From Strigamia acuminata (taxonomy: Eukaryota > Arthropoda > Chilopoda > Geophilomorpha > Linotaeniidae): a DNA stretch of 64,000 bases. The notes under the pieces were generated by a model. It was not told the DNA's origin and searched no databases. It worked only from the letters and a program-made list of their open reading frames with translations. The stretch lies in assembly GCA_949358305.1 (NCBI GenBank), contig OX442317.1, forward strand, positions 13,396,186 to 13,460,185, in the 5' to 3' direction. Shown here in pieces: positions 19,901 through 33,407 of the stretch. The translations under genes were made by a program, and so were the position numbers. Every line of letters begins with the position of its first letter. Position 1 is the first letter of the stretch.

Positions 19901-21649
19901 GATGAGCCTGTTGAAGAAATTGGTGGGGCGAAGGGGGATGATGGGAATTACTTCAACATCTATCCTGACAATGATGGGGAACCTGAAATTCCTCCTGGGA
20001 TTCAAACACGGCGTGGATCACGATCAAAGAAAAAGCAAGGGAACGTGATGTTACATCCGGAACTACTGCCGTTAAACATGGCGGAATGGGAACGACGCGC
20101 ATCCGTCCGTAAAGACGGAGCGACGGCGGGACAAATAGATGTTGTTTACATCACGCCCTTAAAGGACAAGATAAGAAGTCGAGTTGATATCGCACGGTGG
20201 TGCGATGAAGAAGGGTACGCATATGATGCGACCTTATTTGACTTTAAGACATTAGAGGGGGACGGTGAACCGTTAGGGTTTGCAGGTTTCTGTGCCGTCG
20301 AGCCAGAAACCTACGAAGAAGCCATGTACCACATCAAGCGTCCTGATTGGATAAAAGCCATGAGAGAGGAAATTGATGTGTTCGATGAAAGAACGGTTTA
20401 CAAGGAAGTTGACAAAACAACTTTAGACGAGGGTACGACTCTCTTGGGATCGAAATGGATATACAAAATGAAGCGCGACCACACGGGTGTTATCCAACGC
20501 TACCGAGCCCGACTCGTCGCACAGGGCTTTAAGCAAAAGCCCGGAGTTGACTTTACGGAGGTGTTCTCCCCCGTCGTCAACTTTGTGCTAGTGATAGTGT
20601 TCTTTTGCACTTTGGTGATACTCAAGGGATGGCGGGATTTACACCTGGATATCAAGGCCGCGTACCTTTACGGGGACCTCGATACGGTACAGTACATGGA
20701 GATCCTCAAGGGATATCGTACCGCCCATAATAAGCATAAATGCTGGATGCTTTTAAAAGCACTTTATGGATTACACCAGTCCGGTCGTATGTGGTACCAG
20801 GTCCTCCACATACGACTACTTGAATTGGGCTTTCAACCGTTGTTGGGTTTAAACTGTGTCTATGCCCTAGACAATGACGCGATAGTCATCTTCTACGTGG
20901 ACGATATCGTGCTGTTCTCGAAGGATGACTATGTGGAACAATGCGTTTTGAAGTGGTTACGGGAATCGTTTGAAGTAGTGAGTCTGGGACCCGTAACTTT
21001 ACTTTTAGGAATCGAGTTTGATAGGTCCGGGGGCATGATTAAAATCCACCAACGGAAATATATTGAAAAGCTTTGTAAAGCGTACGGGATTGACTCGTGC
21101 CATCGAGTAAAGGTTCCAGTAACCCCGGGAACCATGATTCAAAGTGTAAGAACCGGAGAAAGGATCGACACCTCATTCCCGTACAGATCTCTGGTCGGAA
21201 GTCTGTTGTTCATCGCCAGCCGAACCAGACCCGACATACTGTTTTCAGTAATAGTGCTTTCCCAGTATAACGAGACGCATTCGACGCGCCATGTCAATAT
21301 GTTACTGCAGGTCCTGCGATATTTGGCCACCACGTCGAATTATTCGATTAACTTATCGAACTGTAAAAACGAGAATTTGACAGTTTACACCGACGCGTCG
21401 TTTGCCCTAGACCAAGACAGAAGACGAAGCTTTGGGGGACATATTGTCTATATGGGTGGCATTCCCATCTCGTGGAATTGCCACAAACAATCGATGACCT
21501 CCCTGTCGATCATGGAGAGCGAATTTCTCGCCGTGGTCGATGGGGTGAAAGAAGTTATTTGGCTCGAGCGCCTTTACGACGCGAAGATAATGTATTGTCT
21601 CGAGCGAAATACGCCCTGTGTTTTTGCGGATAGCCAGCCGGCTATCTAA
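16976..21649 (+). pseudogene. copia C1 Gag-Pol polyprotein, truncated by a premature stop
   Basis: The start is taken at the ATG giving MASYNRHDDYKDVKKLDGTN, which aligns with the C2 start. The frame reads 1557 codons to a TAA at 21647-21649. Domains in order: Gag-like region (1-235), CCHC knuckle CFTCGGTGHFAREC (about 237-250), protease DTGA (329-332), integrase with its HHCC zinc site and D,D35E core, a Pro/acidic linker longer than in C2, reverse transcriptase with YVDD, and RNase H. The stop falls right after the third catalytic Asp region (ADSQPAI). The same frame then stays open for another 66 codons of RNase H to a TAG at 21848-21850, so the lesion is a single nonsense codon. RNase H loses its C-terminal part, including the last conserved Asp region. 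The rest is undamaged, which fits recent loss. Confidence 0.92.
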
Positions 21650-21850
21650 TACTGTAAGAATAGGATCGAGAACAGGGCAAATAAACATATAGACGTGAAG
21701 CTCCATTTCGTTAGAGATTGGTTTGAGAAAGGAACGTCTTTGATCGAGCATGTTTCCGGCGAATTAAATGTCGCGGATATCCTAACGAAATGGTTGGCAA
21801 AGTCCCGGTTGAACGCGCTGTGCGAGTACATTTTTGTGATAGACAAATAG
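21650..21850 (+). pseudogene. orphaned RNase H C-terminus of copia C1
   Basis: In frame with the upstream polyprotein after its premature TAA. It is similar to the last 66 residues of C2, including the motif NRANKHIDVKL and a VSGELNVAD-like motif, and ends at a TAG just before the polypurine tract. Confidence 0.85.
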
Positions 21851-21856
21851 CTAAAC

Positions 21857-21867
21857 AAAGGGGGATT
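21857..21867 (+). other. polypurine tract of copia C1
   Basis: AAAGGGGGATT abuts the 3' LTR. The same eleven bases occur in C2, so this is the likely plus-strand primer site. Confidence 0.85.
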
Positions 21868-22335
21868 TGTTGGGTTGATGTTTTGCTGTTTGTCCCCGTG
21901 CGCGCGTGTGAAGTTAAATGCACCTTTACGGCTTAGTGCATTTGATGTGTTATTGCTTCTAGACCTCTTCATGTGATCGGTCAATCCTGGTTTTTATTCA
22001 ATGCGTGTTTTGGTACCGCGACCGATCATTATTTGCGATAACACATCTCACATTGTCATCCGCTCTAAAGAGCACTTATTGTTTGCTTTGTTTTGGATCA
22101 AGTTTATTGATTAACTTGGTCTGCTCTTAATGTAAAGAATGGATCATTGTGTAAAGACAATGATTTGTTCTGTCTTTTGCTTTGTACGAGATCGAGGACA
22201 ATTAGCCTCGAACTCAAGTGATTTTTACTACACCTTTTTGTAATAAAAGATGGCGGACGCGTGTCCGATTTATCCGCCCAGCCAAAATAATGTTTCCAGT
22301 TATTTCTGCAGCGCACAGGCCATCACAACTCTTCA
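21868..22335 (+). repeat. 3' LTR of copia C1
   Basis: 468 bp, differing from the 5' copy at four positions (CCTG/CCTC, TTACGG/TTTTGG counted as two, and ATTCG/ATTTG), about 0.9 percent. The hairpin (22137-22170) and AATAAA (22242-22247) are kept; the ATTTG change keeps the stem through a G-U pair. Confidence 0.95.
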
Positions 22336-25025
22336 GTTTTGTGGTGTTTGTGCTAAGTCAACTGTGATGAGATCAAAAGTCTATTTTCCCAAATCATTTC
22401 TTGGATGTTGCTAAAACTTACATTAAAGCTTTCTACTAAGGTTTAAACACTATTTCAGAACATTCAGAGACATTGGTCTTGTAATGTTTGTGCTAAGTCA
22501 ACTGTGATGAGATCAAAAGTCTATTCTTCCAAATCATTGCTTGGATGTTGCTAAAACTTACATTGAAGCCTTCTACTAAGGTTTAAACACTATTTTAGAA
22601 CATTCAGAGACATTGGTTTGTGGTGTTTGTGCTAAGTCAACTGTGATGTCAAATGAGATCAAAAGTTTATTCTTTCAAATTATTGCTTGGATGTTGCTAA
22701 AACTTACATTGAAGCCTTCTACTAAGGTTTAAACACTATTTCTGAACATTCAGAGACATTGGTCTTGTGGTGTTTGTGCTAAGTCAACTGTGATGTCAAA
22801 TGAGATCAAAAGTTTATTCTTCCAAATCATTGCTTGGATGTTGCTAAAACTTACATTGAAGCCTTCTACTAAAGTTTAAACACTATTTCAGAACATTCAG
22901 AGACATTGGTCTTGTGATGTTTGTGCTAAGTCAACTGTGATGTCAAATGAGATCAAAAGTTTATTCTTTCAAATTATTGCTTGGATGTTGCTAAAACTAA
23001 CATTGAAGCCTTCTACTAAAGTTTAAACACTATTTCAGAACATTCAGAGACATTGGTCTTGTGGTGTTTGTGCTAAGTCAACTGTGATGAGATCAAAAGT
23101 CTATTCTCCCAAATCATTGCTTGGATGTTGCTAAAACTTACATTGAAGCCGTCTACTAAGGTTTAAACACTATTTCAGAACATTTAGAGACATTGGTCTT
23201 GTGGTGTTTGTGCTAAGTCAACTGTGATGTCAAATGAGATCAAAAGTTTATTCTTCCAAATCATTGCTTGGATGTTGCTAAAACTTACATTGAAGCCTTC
23301 TACTAAAGTTTAAACACTATTTCAGAACATTCAGAGACATTGGTCTTGTGATGTTTGTGCTAAGTCAACTGTGATGTCAAATGAGATCAAAAATTTATTC
23401 TTTCAAATTATTGCTTGGATGTTGCTAAAACTAACATTGAAGCCTTCTACTAAGGTTTAAACACTATTTCAGAACATTCAGAGACATTGGTCTTGTGGTG
23501 TTTGTGCTAAGTCAACTGTGATGAGATCAAAAGTCTACTCTCCCAAATCATTGCTTGGATGTTGCTAAAACTTACATTGAAGCCTTCTACTAAGGTTTAA
23601 ACACTATTTCAGAACATTCAGAGACATTGGTTTGTGGTGTTTGTGCTAAGTCAACTGTGATGTCAAATGAGATCAAAAGTTTATTCTTTCAAATTATTGC
23701 TTGGATGTTGCTAAAACTTACATTGAAGCCTTCTACTAAAGTTTAAACACTATTTCTGAACATTCAGAGACATTGGTCTTGTGGTGTTTGTGCTAAGTCA
23801 ACTGTGATGTCAAATGAGATCAAAAGTTTATTCTTTCAAATTATTGCTTGGATGTTGCTAAAACTAACATTGAAGCCTTCTACTAAAGTTTAAACACTAT
23901 TTCAGAACATTCAGAGACATTGGTCTTGTGGTGTTTGTGCTAAGTCAACTGTGATGAGATCAAAAGTCTATTCTCCCAAATCATTGCTTGGATGTTGCTA
24001 AAACTTACATTGAAGCCGTCTACTAAGGTTTAAACACTATTTCAGAACATTTAGAGACATTGGTCTTGTGGTGTTTGTGCTAAGTCAACTGTGATGAGAT
24101 CAAAAGTCTACTCTCCCAAATCATTGCTTGGATGTTGCTAAAACTTACATTGAAGCCTTCTACTAAGGTTTAAACACTATTTCAGAACATTCAGAGACAT
24201 TGGTTTGTGGTGTTTGTGCTAAGTCAACTGTGATGTCAAATGAGATCAAAAGTTTATTCTTCCAAATCATTGCTTGGATGTTGCTAAAACTTACATTGAA
24301 GCCTTCTACTAAGGTTTAAACACTATTTCAGAACATTCAGAGACATTGGTTTGTGGTGTTTGTGCTAAGTCAACTGTGATGTCAAATGAGATCAAAAGTT
24401 TATTCTTTCAAATTATTGCTTGGATGTTGCTAAAACTAACATTGAAGCCTTCTACTAAAGTTTAAACACTATTTCAGAACATTCAGAGACATTGGTCTTG
24501 TGGTGTTTGTGCTAAGTCAACTGTGATGAGATCAAAAGTCTATTCTCCCAAATCATTGCTTGGATGTTGCTAAAACTTACATTGAAGCCGTCTACTAAGG
24601 TTTAAACACTATTTCAGAACATTTAGAGACATTGGTCTTGTGGTGTTTGTGCTAAGTCAACTGTGATGAGATCAAAAGTCTATTCTCCCAAATCATTGCT
24701 TAGATGTTGCTAAAACTTACATTGAAGCCGTCTACTAAGGTTTAAACACTATTTCAGAACATTTAGAGACATTGGTCTTGTGGTGTTTGTGCTAAGTCAA
24801 CTGTGATGAGATCAAAAGTCTATTTTCCCAAATCATTTGTTGGATGTTGCTAAAACTTACATTAAAGCTTTCTACTAAGGTTTAAACACTATTTCAGAAC
24901 ATTCAGAGACATTGGTCTTGTGATGTTTGTGCTAAGTCAACTGTGATGAGATCAAAAGTCTATTCTTCCAAATCATTGCTTGGATGTTGCTAAAACTTAC
25001 ATTGAAGCCTTCTACTAAGGTTTAA

Positions 25026-25340
25026 CGAAGTGGCTACGTTCATGTCCGACATGAACGTATTATTTTCATGACGCGCTGTGATTGGTTGAGAGATGCATTG
25101 AAATACATTGACGAAAATCCTCATTTTGTCAACTTTGCTAAAAACGGATAAGGTTAGGTCTGGGGGGGTCAAGGGGGGGCTAAGCCTCCCCTTGTAAGAA
25201 AAAAAGAAGCTAAAACCTCGAAAACATTGAATTTGAGAAAAATTACGTTGAGGAAACAAACCGACCTGAATAGATCTCAGCCAATCACAGCGCGTCATGA
25301 AAATAATACGTTCACGTCGGACATGAACGTAGCCACTGCC
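25026..25340. mobile_element. 315-bp MITE-like inverted-repeat element, copy 1
   Basis: Inserted in a satellite monomer and flanked by the 9-base direct repeat AAGGTTTAA (25017-25025 and 25341-25349), a sequence that occurs once in an uninterrupted monomer. The ends form near-perfect inverted repeats of about 60 bp beginning AGTGGCTACGTTCATGTCC, with an A/G difference. The centre has G-runs and no transposase. Long TIRs with a 9-base duplication suggest a non-autonomous Mutator-like element; hAT (8-base duplication) is the alternative. The 102-codon minus-strand frame inside it is not convincing. Confidence 0.85.
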
Positions 25341-28075
25341 AAGGTTTAAACACTATTTCAGAACATTCAGAGACATTGGTCTTGTGATGTTTGTGCTAAG
25401 TCAACTGTGATGTCAAATGAGATCAAAAGTTTATTCTTTCAAATTATTGCTTGGATGTTGCTAAAACTAACATTGAAGCCTTCTACTAAGGTTTAAACAC
25501 TATTTCAGAACATTCAGAGACATTGGTCTTGTGGTGTTTGTGCTAAGTCAACTGTGATGAGATCAAAAGTCTATTCTTCCAAATCATTGCTTGGATGTTG
25601 CTAAAACTTACATTGAAGCCTTCTACTAAGGTTTAAACACTATTTTAGAACATTCAGAGACATTGGTTTGTGGTGTTTGTGCTAAGTCAACTGTGATGTC
25701 AAATGAGATCAAAAGTTTATTCTTTCAAATTATTGCTTGGATGTTGCTAAAACTTACATTGAAGCCTTCTACTAAGGTTTAAACACTATTTCTGAACATT
25801 CAGAGACATTGGTCTTGTGGTGTTTGTGCTAAGTCAACTGTGATGTCAAATGAGATCAAAAGTTTATTCTTCCAAATCATTGCTTGGATGTTGCTAAAAC
25901 TTACATTGAAGCCTTCTACTAAAGTTTAAACACTATTTCAGAACATTCAGAGACATTGGTCTTGTGATGTTTGTGCTAAGTCAACTGTGATGTCAAATGA
26001 GATCAAAAGTTTATTCTTTCAAATTATTGCTTGGATGTTGCTAAAACTAACATTGAAGCCTTCTACTAAAGTTTAAACACTATTTCAGAACATTCAGAGA
26101 CATTGGTCTTGTGGTGTTTGTGCTAAGTCAACTGTGATGAGATCAAAAGTCTATTCTCCCAAATCATTGCTTGGATGTTGCTAAAACTTACATTGAAGCC
26201 GTCTACTAAGGTTTAAACACTATTTCAGAACATTTAGAGACATTGGTCTTGTGGTGTTTGTGCTAAGTCAACTGTGATGTCAAATGAGATCAAAAGTTTA
26301 TTCTTCCAAATCATTGCTTGGATGTTGCTAAAACTTACATTGAAGCCTTCTACTAAAGTTTAAACACTATTTCAGAACATTCAGAGACATTGGTCTTGTG
26401 ATGTTTGTGCTAAGTCAACTGTGATGTCAAATGAGATCAAAAATTTATTCTTTCAAATTATTGCTTGGATGTTGCTAAAACTAACATTGAAGCCTTCTAC
26501 TAAGGTTTAAACACTATTTCAGAACATTCAGAGACATTGGTCTTGTGGTGTTTGTGCTAAGTCAACTGTGATGAGATCAAAAGTCTACTCTCCCAAATCA
26601 TTGCTTGGATGTTGCTAAAACTTACATTGAAGCCTTCTACTAAGGTTTAAACACTATTTCAGAACATTCAGAGACATTGGTTTGTGGTGTTTGTGCTAAG
26701 TCAACTGTGATGTCAAATGAGATCAAAAGTTTATTCTTTCAAATTATTGCTTGGATGTTGCTAAAACTTACATTGAAGCCTTCTACTAAAGTTTAAACAC
26801 TATTTCTGAACATTCAGAGACATTGGTCTTGTGGTGTTTGTGCTAAGTCAACTGTGATGTCAAATGAGATCAAAAGTTTATTCTTTCAAATTATTGCTTG
26901 GATGTTGCTAAAACTAACATTGAAGCCTTCTACTAAAGTTTAAACACTATTTCAGAACATTCAGAGACATTGGTCTTGTGGTGTTTGTGCTAAGTCAACT
27001 GTGATGAGATCAAAAGTCTATTCTCCCAAATCATTGCTTGGATGTTGCTAAAACTTACATTGAAGCCGTCTACTAAGGTTTAAACACTATTTCAGAACAT
27101 TTAGAGACATTGGTCTTGTGGTGTTTGTGCTAAGTCAACTGTGATGAGATCAAAAGTCTACTCTCCCAAATCATTGCTTGGATGTTGCTAAAACTTACAT
27201 TGAAGCCTTCTACTAAGGTTTAAACACTATTTCAGAACATTCAGAGACATTGGTTTGTGGTGTTTGTGCTAAGTCAACTGTGATGTCAAATGAGATCAAA
27301 AGTTTATTCTTCCAAATCATTGCTTGGATGTTGCTAAAACTTACATTGAAGCCTTCTACTAAGGTTTAAACACTATTTCAGAACATTCAGAGACATTGGT
27401 TTGTGGTGTTTGTGCTAAGTCAACTGTGATGTCAAATGAGATCAAAAGTTTATTCTTTCAAATTATTGCTTGGATGTTGCTAAAACTAACATTGAAGCCT
27501 TCTACTAAAGTTTAAACACTATTTCAGAACATTCAGAGACATTGGTCTTGTGGTGTTTGTGCTAAGTCAACTGTGATGAGATCAAAAGTCTATTCTCCCA
27601 AATCATTGCTTGGATGTTGCTAAAACTTACATTGAAGCCGTCTACTAAGGTTTAAACACTATTTCAGAACATTTAGAGACATTGGTCTTGTGGTGTTTGT
27701 GCTAAGTCAACTGTGATGAGATCAAAAGTCTATTCTCCCAAATCATTGCTTAGATGTTGCTAAAACTTACATTGAAGCCGTCTACTAAGGTTTAAACACT
27801 ATTTCAGAACATTTAGAGACATTGGTCTTGTGGTGTTTGTGCTAAGTCAACTGTGATGAGATCAAAAGTCTATTTTCCCAAATCATTTGTTGGATGTTGC
27901 TAAAACTTACATTAAAGCTTTCTACTAAGGTTTAAACACTATTTCAGAACATTCAGAGACATTGGTCTTGTGATGTTTGTGCTAAGTCAACTGTGATGAG
28001 ATCAAAAGTCTATTCTTCCAAATCATTGCTTGGATGTTGCTAAAACTTACATTGAAGCCTTCTACTAAGGTTTAA

Positions 28076-28390
28076 CGAAGTGGCTACGTTCATGTCCGAC
28101 ATGAACGTATTATTTTCATGACGCGCTGTGATTGGTTGAGAGATGCATTGAAATACATTGACGAAAATCCTCATTTTGTCAACTTTGCTAAAAACGGATA
28201 AGGTTAGGTCTGGGGGGGTCAAGGGGGGGCTAAGCCTCCCCTTGTAAGAAAAAAAGAAGCTAAAACCTCGAAAACATTGAATTTGAGAAAAATTACGTTG
28301 AGGAAACAAACCGACCTGAATAGATCTCAGCCAATCACAGCGCGTCATGAAAATAATACGTTCACGTCGGACATGAACGTAGCCACTGCC
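28076..28390. mobile_element. 315-bp MITE-like inverted-repeat element, copy 2
   Basis: Identical to copy 1 over its full length and exactly 3050 bases downstream, with the same AAGGTTTAA flanks (28067-28075 and 28391-28399). It arose by duplication of the host array block, not by a second transposition. Confidence 0.88.
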
Positions 28391-31300
28391 AAGGTTTAAA
28401 CACTATTTCAGAACATTCAGAGACATTGGTCTTGTGATGTTTGTGCTAAGTCAACTGTGATGTCAAATGAGATCAAAAGTTTATTCTTTCAAATTATTGC
28501 TTGGATGTTGCTAAAACTAACATTGAAGCCTTCTACTAAGGTTTAAACACTATTTCAGAACATTCAGAGACATTGGTCTTGTGGTGTTTGTGCTAAGTCA
28601 ACTGTGATGAGATCAAAAGTCTACTCTCCCAAATCATTGCTTGGATGTTGCTAAAACTTACATTGAAGCCTTCTACTAAGGTTTAAACACTATTTCAGAA
28701 CATTCAGAGACATTGGTTTGTGGTGTTTGTGCTAAGTCAACTGTGATGTCAAATGAGATCAAAAGTTTATTCTTTCAAATTATTGCTTGGATGTTGCTAA
28801 AACTTACATTGAAGCCTTCTACTAAGGTTTAAACACTATTTCTGAACATTCAGAGACATTGGTCTTGTGGTGTTTGTGCTAAGTCAACTGTGATGTCAAA
28901 TGAGATCAAAAGTTTATTCTTTCAAATTATTGCTTGGATGTTGCTAAAACTAACATTGAAGCCTTCTACTAAAGTTTAAACACTATTTCAGAACATTCAG
29001 AGACATTGGTCTTGTGGTGTTTGTGCTAAGTCAACTGTGATGAGATCAAAAGTCTATTCTCCCAAATCATTGCTTGGATGTTGCTAAAACTTACATTGAA
29101 GCCGTCTACTAAGGTTTAAACACTATTTCAGAACATTTAGAGACATTGGTCTTGTGGTGTTTGTGCTAAGTCAACTGTGATGAGATCAAAAGTCTACTCT
29201 CCCAAATCATTGCTTGGATGTTGCTAAAACTTACATTGAAGCCTTCTACTAAGGTTTAAACACTATTTCAGAACATTCAGAGACATTGGTTTGTGGTGTT
29301 TGTGCTAAGTCAACTGTGATGTCAAATGAGATCAAAAGTTTATTCTTTCAAATTATTGCTTGGATGTTGCTAAAACTTACATTGAAGCCTTCTACTAAGG
29401 TTTAAACACTATTTCTGAACATTCAGAGACATTGGTCTTGTGGTGTTTGTGCTAAGTCAACTGTGATGTCAAATGAGATCAAAAGTTTATTCTTTCAAAT
29501 TATTGCTTAGATGTTGCTAAAACTAACATTGAAGGCTTCTACTAAGGTTTAAACACTATTTCAGAACATTCAGAGACATTGGTCTTGTGGTGTTTGTGCT
29601 AAGTCAACTGTGATGAGATCAAAAGTCTATTCTCCCAAATCATTGCTTAGATGTTGCTAAAACTTACATTGAAGCCGTCTACTAAGGTTTAAACACTATT
29701 TCAGAACATTTAGAGACATTGGTCTTGTGGTGTTTGTGCTAAGTCAACTGTGATGAGATCAAAAGTCTATTTTCCCAAATCATTTCTTGGATGTTGCTAA
29801 AACTTACATTAAAGCTTTCTACTAAGGTTTAAACACTATTTCAGAACATTCAGAGACATTGGTCTTGTGATGTTTGTGCTAAGTCAACTGTGATGAGATC
29901 AAAAGTTTATTCTTTCAAATTATTGCTTGGATGTTGCTAAAACTTACATTGAAGCCTTCTACTAAGGTTTAAACACTATTTCTGAACATTCAGAGACATT
30001 GGTCTTGTGGTGTTTGTGCTAAGTCAACTGTGATGTCAAATGAGATCAAAAGTTTATTCTTCCAAATCATTGCTTGGATGTTGCTAAAACTTACATTGAA
30101 GCCTTCTACTAAAGTTTAAACACTATTTCAGAACATTCAGAGACATTGGTCTTGTGATGTTTGTGCTAAGTCAACTGTGATGTCAAATGAGATCAAAAGT
30201 TTATTCTTTCAAATTATTGCTTGGATGTTGCTAAAACTAACATTGAAGCCTTCTACTAAAGTTTAAACACTATTTCAGAACATTCAGAGACATTGGTCTT
30301 GTGGTGTTTGTGCTAAGTCAACTGTGATGAGATCAAAAGTCTATTCTCCCAAATCATTGCTTGGATGTTGCTAAAACTTACATTGAAGCCGTCTACTAAG
30401 GTTTAAACACTATTTCAGAACATTTAGAGACATTGGTCTTGTGGTGTTTGTGCTAAGTCAACTGTGATGTCAAATGAGATCAAAAGTTTATTCTTTCAAA
30501 TTATTGCTTAGATGTTGCTAAAACTAACATTGAAGGCTTCTACTAAGGTTTAAACACTATTTCAGAACATTCAGAGACATTGGTCTTGTGATGTTTGTGC
30601 TAAGTCAACTGTGATGAGATCAAAAGTCTATTCTTCCAAATCATTGCTTGGATGTTGCTAAAACTTACATTGAAGCCTTCTACTAAGGTTTAAACACTAT
30701 TTCTGAACATTCAGAGACATTGGTCTTGTGGTGTTTGTGCTAAGTCAACTGTGATGTCAAATGAGATCAAAAGTTTATTCTTCCAAATCATTGCTTGGAT
30801 GTTGCTAAAACTTACATTGAAGCCTTCTACTAAGGTTTAAACACTATTTCTGAACATTCAGAGACATTGGTCTTGTGGTGTTTGTGCTAAGTCAACTGTG
30901 ATGTCAAATGAGATCAAAAGTTTATTCTTTCAAATTATTGCTTGGATGTTGCTAAAACTAACATTGAAGCCTTCTACTAAAGTTTAAACACTATTTCAGA
31001 ACATTCAGAGACATTGGTCTTGTGGTGTTTGTGCTAAGTCAACTGTGATGAGATCAAAAGTCTATTCTCCCAAATCATTGCTTGGATGTTGCTAAAACTT
31101 ACATTGAAGCCGTCTACTAAGGTTTAAACACTATTTCAGAACATTTAGAGACATTGGTCTTGTGGTGTTTGTGCTAAGTCAACTGTGATGAGATCAAAAG
31201 TCTACTCTCCCAAATCATTGCTTGGATGTTGCTAAAACTTACATTGAAGCCTTCTACTAAGGTTTAAACACTATTTCAGAACATTCAGAGACATTGGTTT

Positions 31301-33407
31301 GTGGTGTTTGTGCTAAGTCAACTGTGATGTCAAATGAGATCAAAAGTTTATTCTTTCAAATTATTGCTTGGATGTTGCTAAAACTTACATTGAAGCCTTC
31401 TACTAAGGTTTAAACACTATTTCTGAACATTCAGAGACATTGGTCTTGTGGTGTTTGTGCTAAGTCAACTGTGATGTCAAATGAGATCAAAAGTTTATTC
31501 TTTCAAATTATTGCTTAGATGTTGCTAAAACTAACATTGAAGGCTTCTACTAAGGTTTAAACACTATTTCAGAACATTCAGAGACATTGGTCTTGTGGTG
31601 TTTGTGCTAAGTCAACTGTGATGAGATCAAAAGTCTATTCTCCCAAATCATTGCTTAGATGTTGCTAAAACTTACATTGAAGCCGTCTACTAAGGTTTAA
31701 ACACTATTTCAGAACATTTAGAGACATTGGTCTTGTGGTGTTTGTGCTAAGTCAACTGTGATGAGATCAAAAGTCTATTTTCCCAAATCATTTCTTGGAT
31801 GTTGCTAAAACTTACATTAAAGCTTTCTACTAAGGTTTAAACACTATTTCAGAACATTCAGAGACATTGGTCTTGTGGTGTTTGTGCTAAGTCAACTGTG
31901 ATGTCAAATGAGATCAAAAGTTTATTCTTCCAAATCATTGCTTGGATGTTGCTAAAACTTACATTGAAGCCTTCTACTAAAGTTTAAACACTATTTCAGA
32001 ACATTCAGAGACATTGGTCTTGTGATGTTTGTGCTAAGTCAACTGTGATGTCAAATGAGATCAAAAGTTTATTCTTTCAAATTATTGCTTGGATGTTGCT
32101 AAAACTAACATTGAAGCCTTCTACTAAGGTTTAAACACTATTTCAGAACATTCAGAGACATTGGTCTTGTGGTGTTTGTGCTAAGTCAACTGTGATGAGA
32201 TCAAAAGTCTATTCTCCCAAATCATTGCTTGGATGTTGCTAAAACTTACATTGAAGCCGTCTACTAAGGTTTAAACACTATTTCAGAACATTTAGAGACA
32301 TTGGTCTTGTGGTGTTTGTGCTAAGTCAACTGTGATGTCAAATGAGATCAAAAGTTTATTCTTTCAAATTATTGCTTGGATGTTGCTAAAACTTACATTG
32401 AAGCCTTCTACTAAGGTTTAAACACTATTTCTGAACATTCAGAGACATTGGTCTTGTGGTGTTTGTGCTAAGTCAACTGTGATGAGATCAAAAGTCTATT
32501 CTCCCAAATCATTGCTTGGATGTTGCTAAAACTTACATTGAAGCCGTCTACTAAGGTTTAAACACTATTTCAGAACATTTAGAGACATTGGTCTTGTGGT
32601 GTTTGTGCTAAGTCAACTGTGATGTCAAATGAGATCAAAAGTTTATTCTTTCAAATTATTGCTTGGATGTTGCTAAAACTAACATTGAAGCCTTCTACTA
32701 AAGTTTAAACACTATTTCAGAACATTCAGAGACATTGGTCTTGTGGTGTTTGTGCTAAGTCAACTGTGATGAGATCAAAAGTCTATTCTCCCAAATCATT
32801 GCTTGGATGTTGCTAAAACTTACATTGAAGCCGTCTACTAAGGTTTAAACACTATTTCAGAACATTTAGAGACATTGGTCTTGTGGTGTTTGTGCTAAGT
32901 CAACTGTGATGAGATCAAAAGTCTACTCTCCTAAATCATTGCTTGGATGTTGCTAAAACTTACATTGAAGCCTTCTACTAAGGTTTAAACACTATTTCAG
33001 AACATTCAGAGACATTGGTTTGTGGTGTTTGTGCATCGTCAACTGTGATGTCAAATGAGATCAAAAGTTTATTCTTTCAAATTATTGCTTGGATGTTGCT
33101 AAAACTTACATTGAAGCCTTCTACTAAGGTTTAAACACTATTTCTGAACATTCAGAGACATTGGTCTTGTGGTGTTTGTGCTAAGTCAACTGTGATGTCA
33201 AATGAGATCAAAAGTTTATTCTTTCAAATTATTGCTTAGATGTTGCTAAAACTAACATTGAAGGCTTCTACTAAGGTTTAAACACTATTTCAGAACATTC
33301 AGAGACATTGGTCTTGTGGTGTTTGTGCTAAGTCAACTGTGATGAGATCAAAAGTCTATTCTCCCAAATCATTGCTTAGATGTTGCTAAAACTTACATTG
33401 AAGCCGT

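Larger units (their letters stand above)
15390..22335 (+). mobile_element. full-length Ty1/copia retrotransposon C1
   Basis: A complete element of 6946 bp inserted in the satellite. It has 468-bp LTRs differing at four positions, an initiator-Met PBS, a leader of about 1.1 kb, one long polyprotein frame and a polypurine tract. The integrase precedes the reverse transcriptase, which defines copia. The polyprotein has one premature stop in RNase H, so this copy is probably not autonomous. It is a sister family of C2: same layout and LTR length, but diverged at both DNA and protein level. Confidence 0.95.
22485..28584. repeat. 3050-bp tandem segmental duplication in satellite (two copies)
   Basis: Blocks 22485-25534 and 25535-28584 match wherever I compared them, including the rare CAAAAATTTATTC variant (23389 and 26439) and the whole 315-bp insertion. 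Identity continues 39 bases past the second copy, so the breakpoints are uncertain by that amount. The upstream limit is a GTAATG/GTGGTG difference and the downstream limit is CTATTCTTCC/CTACTCTCCC. Confidence 0.88.

Noticed and set aside
25017-25025. TTAA target site suggesting Kolobok or piggyBac for the 315-bp element
   Set aside because: The direct repeat spans nine bases (AAGGTTTAA) and the termini are not adjacent to TTAA in the expected way.
24990-25298. 102-codon ORF in the 315-bp inverted-repeat element (also at 28040-28348)
   Set aside because: It starts across the TIR and satellite junction, has no recognisable domain and is duplicated only because the block is duplicated.
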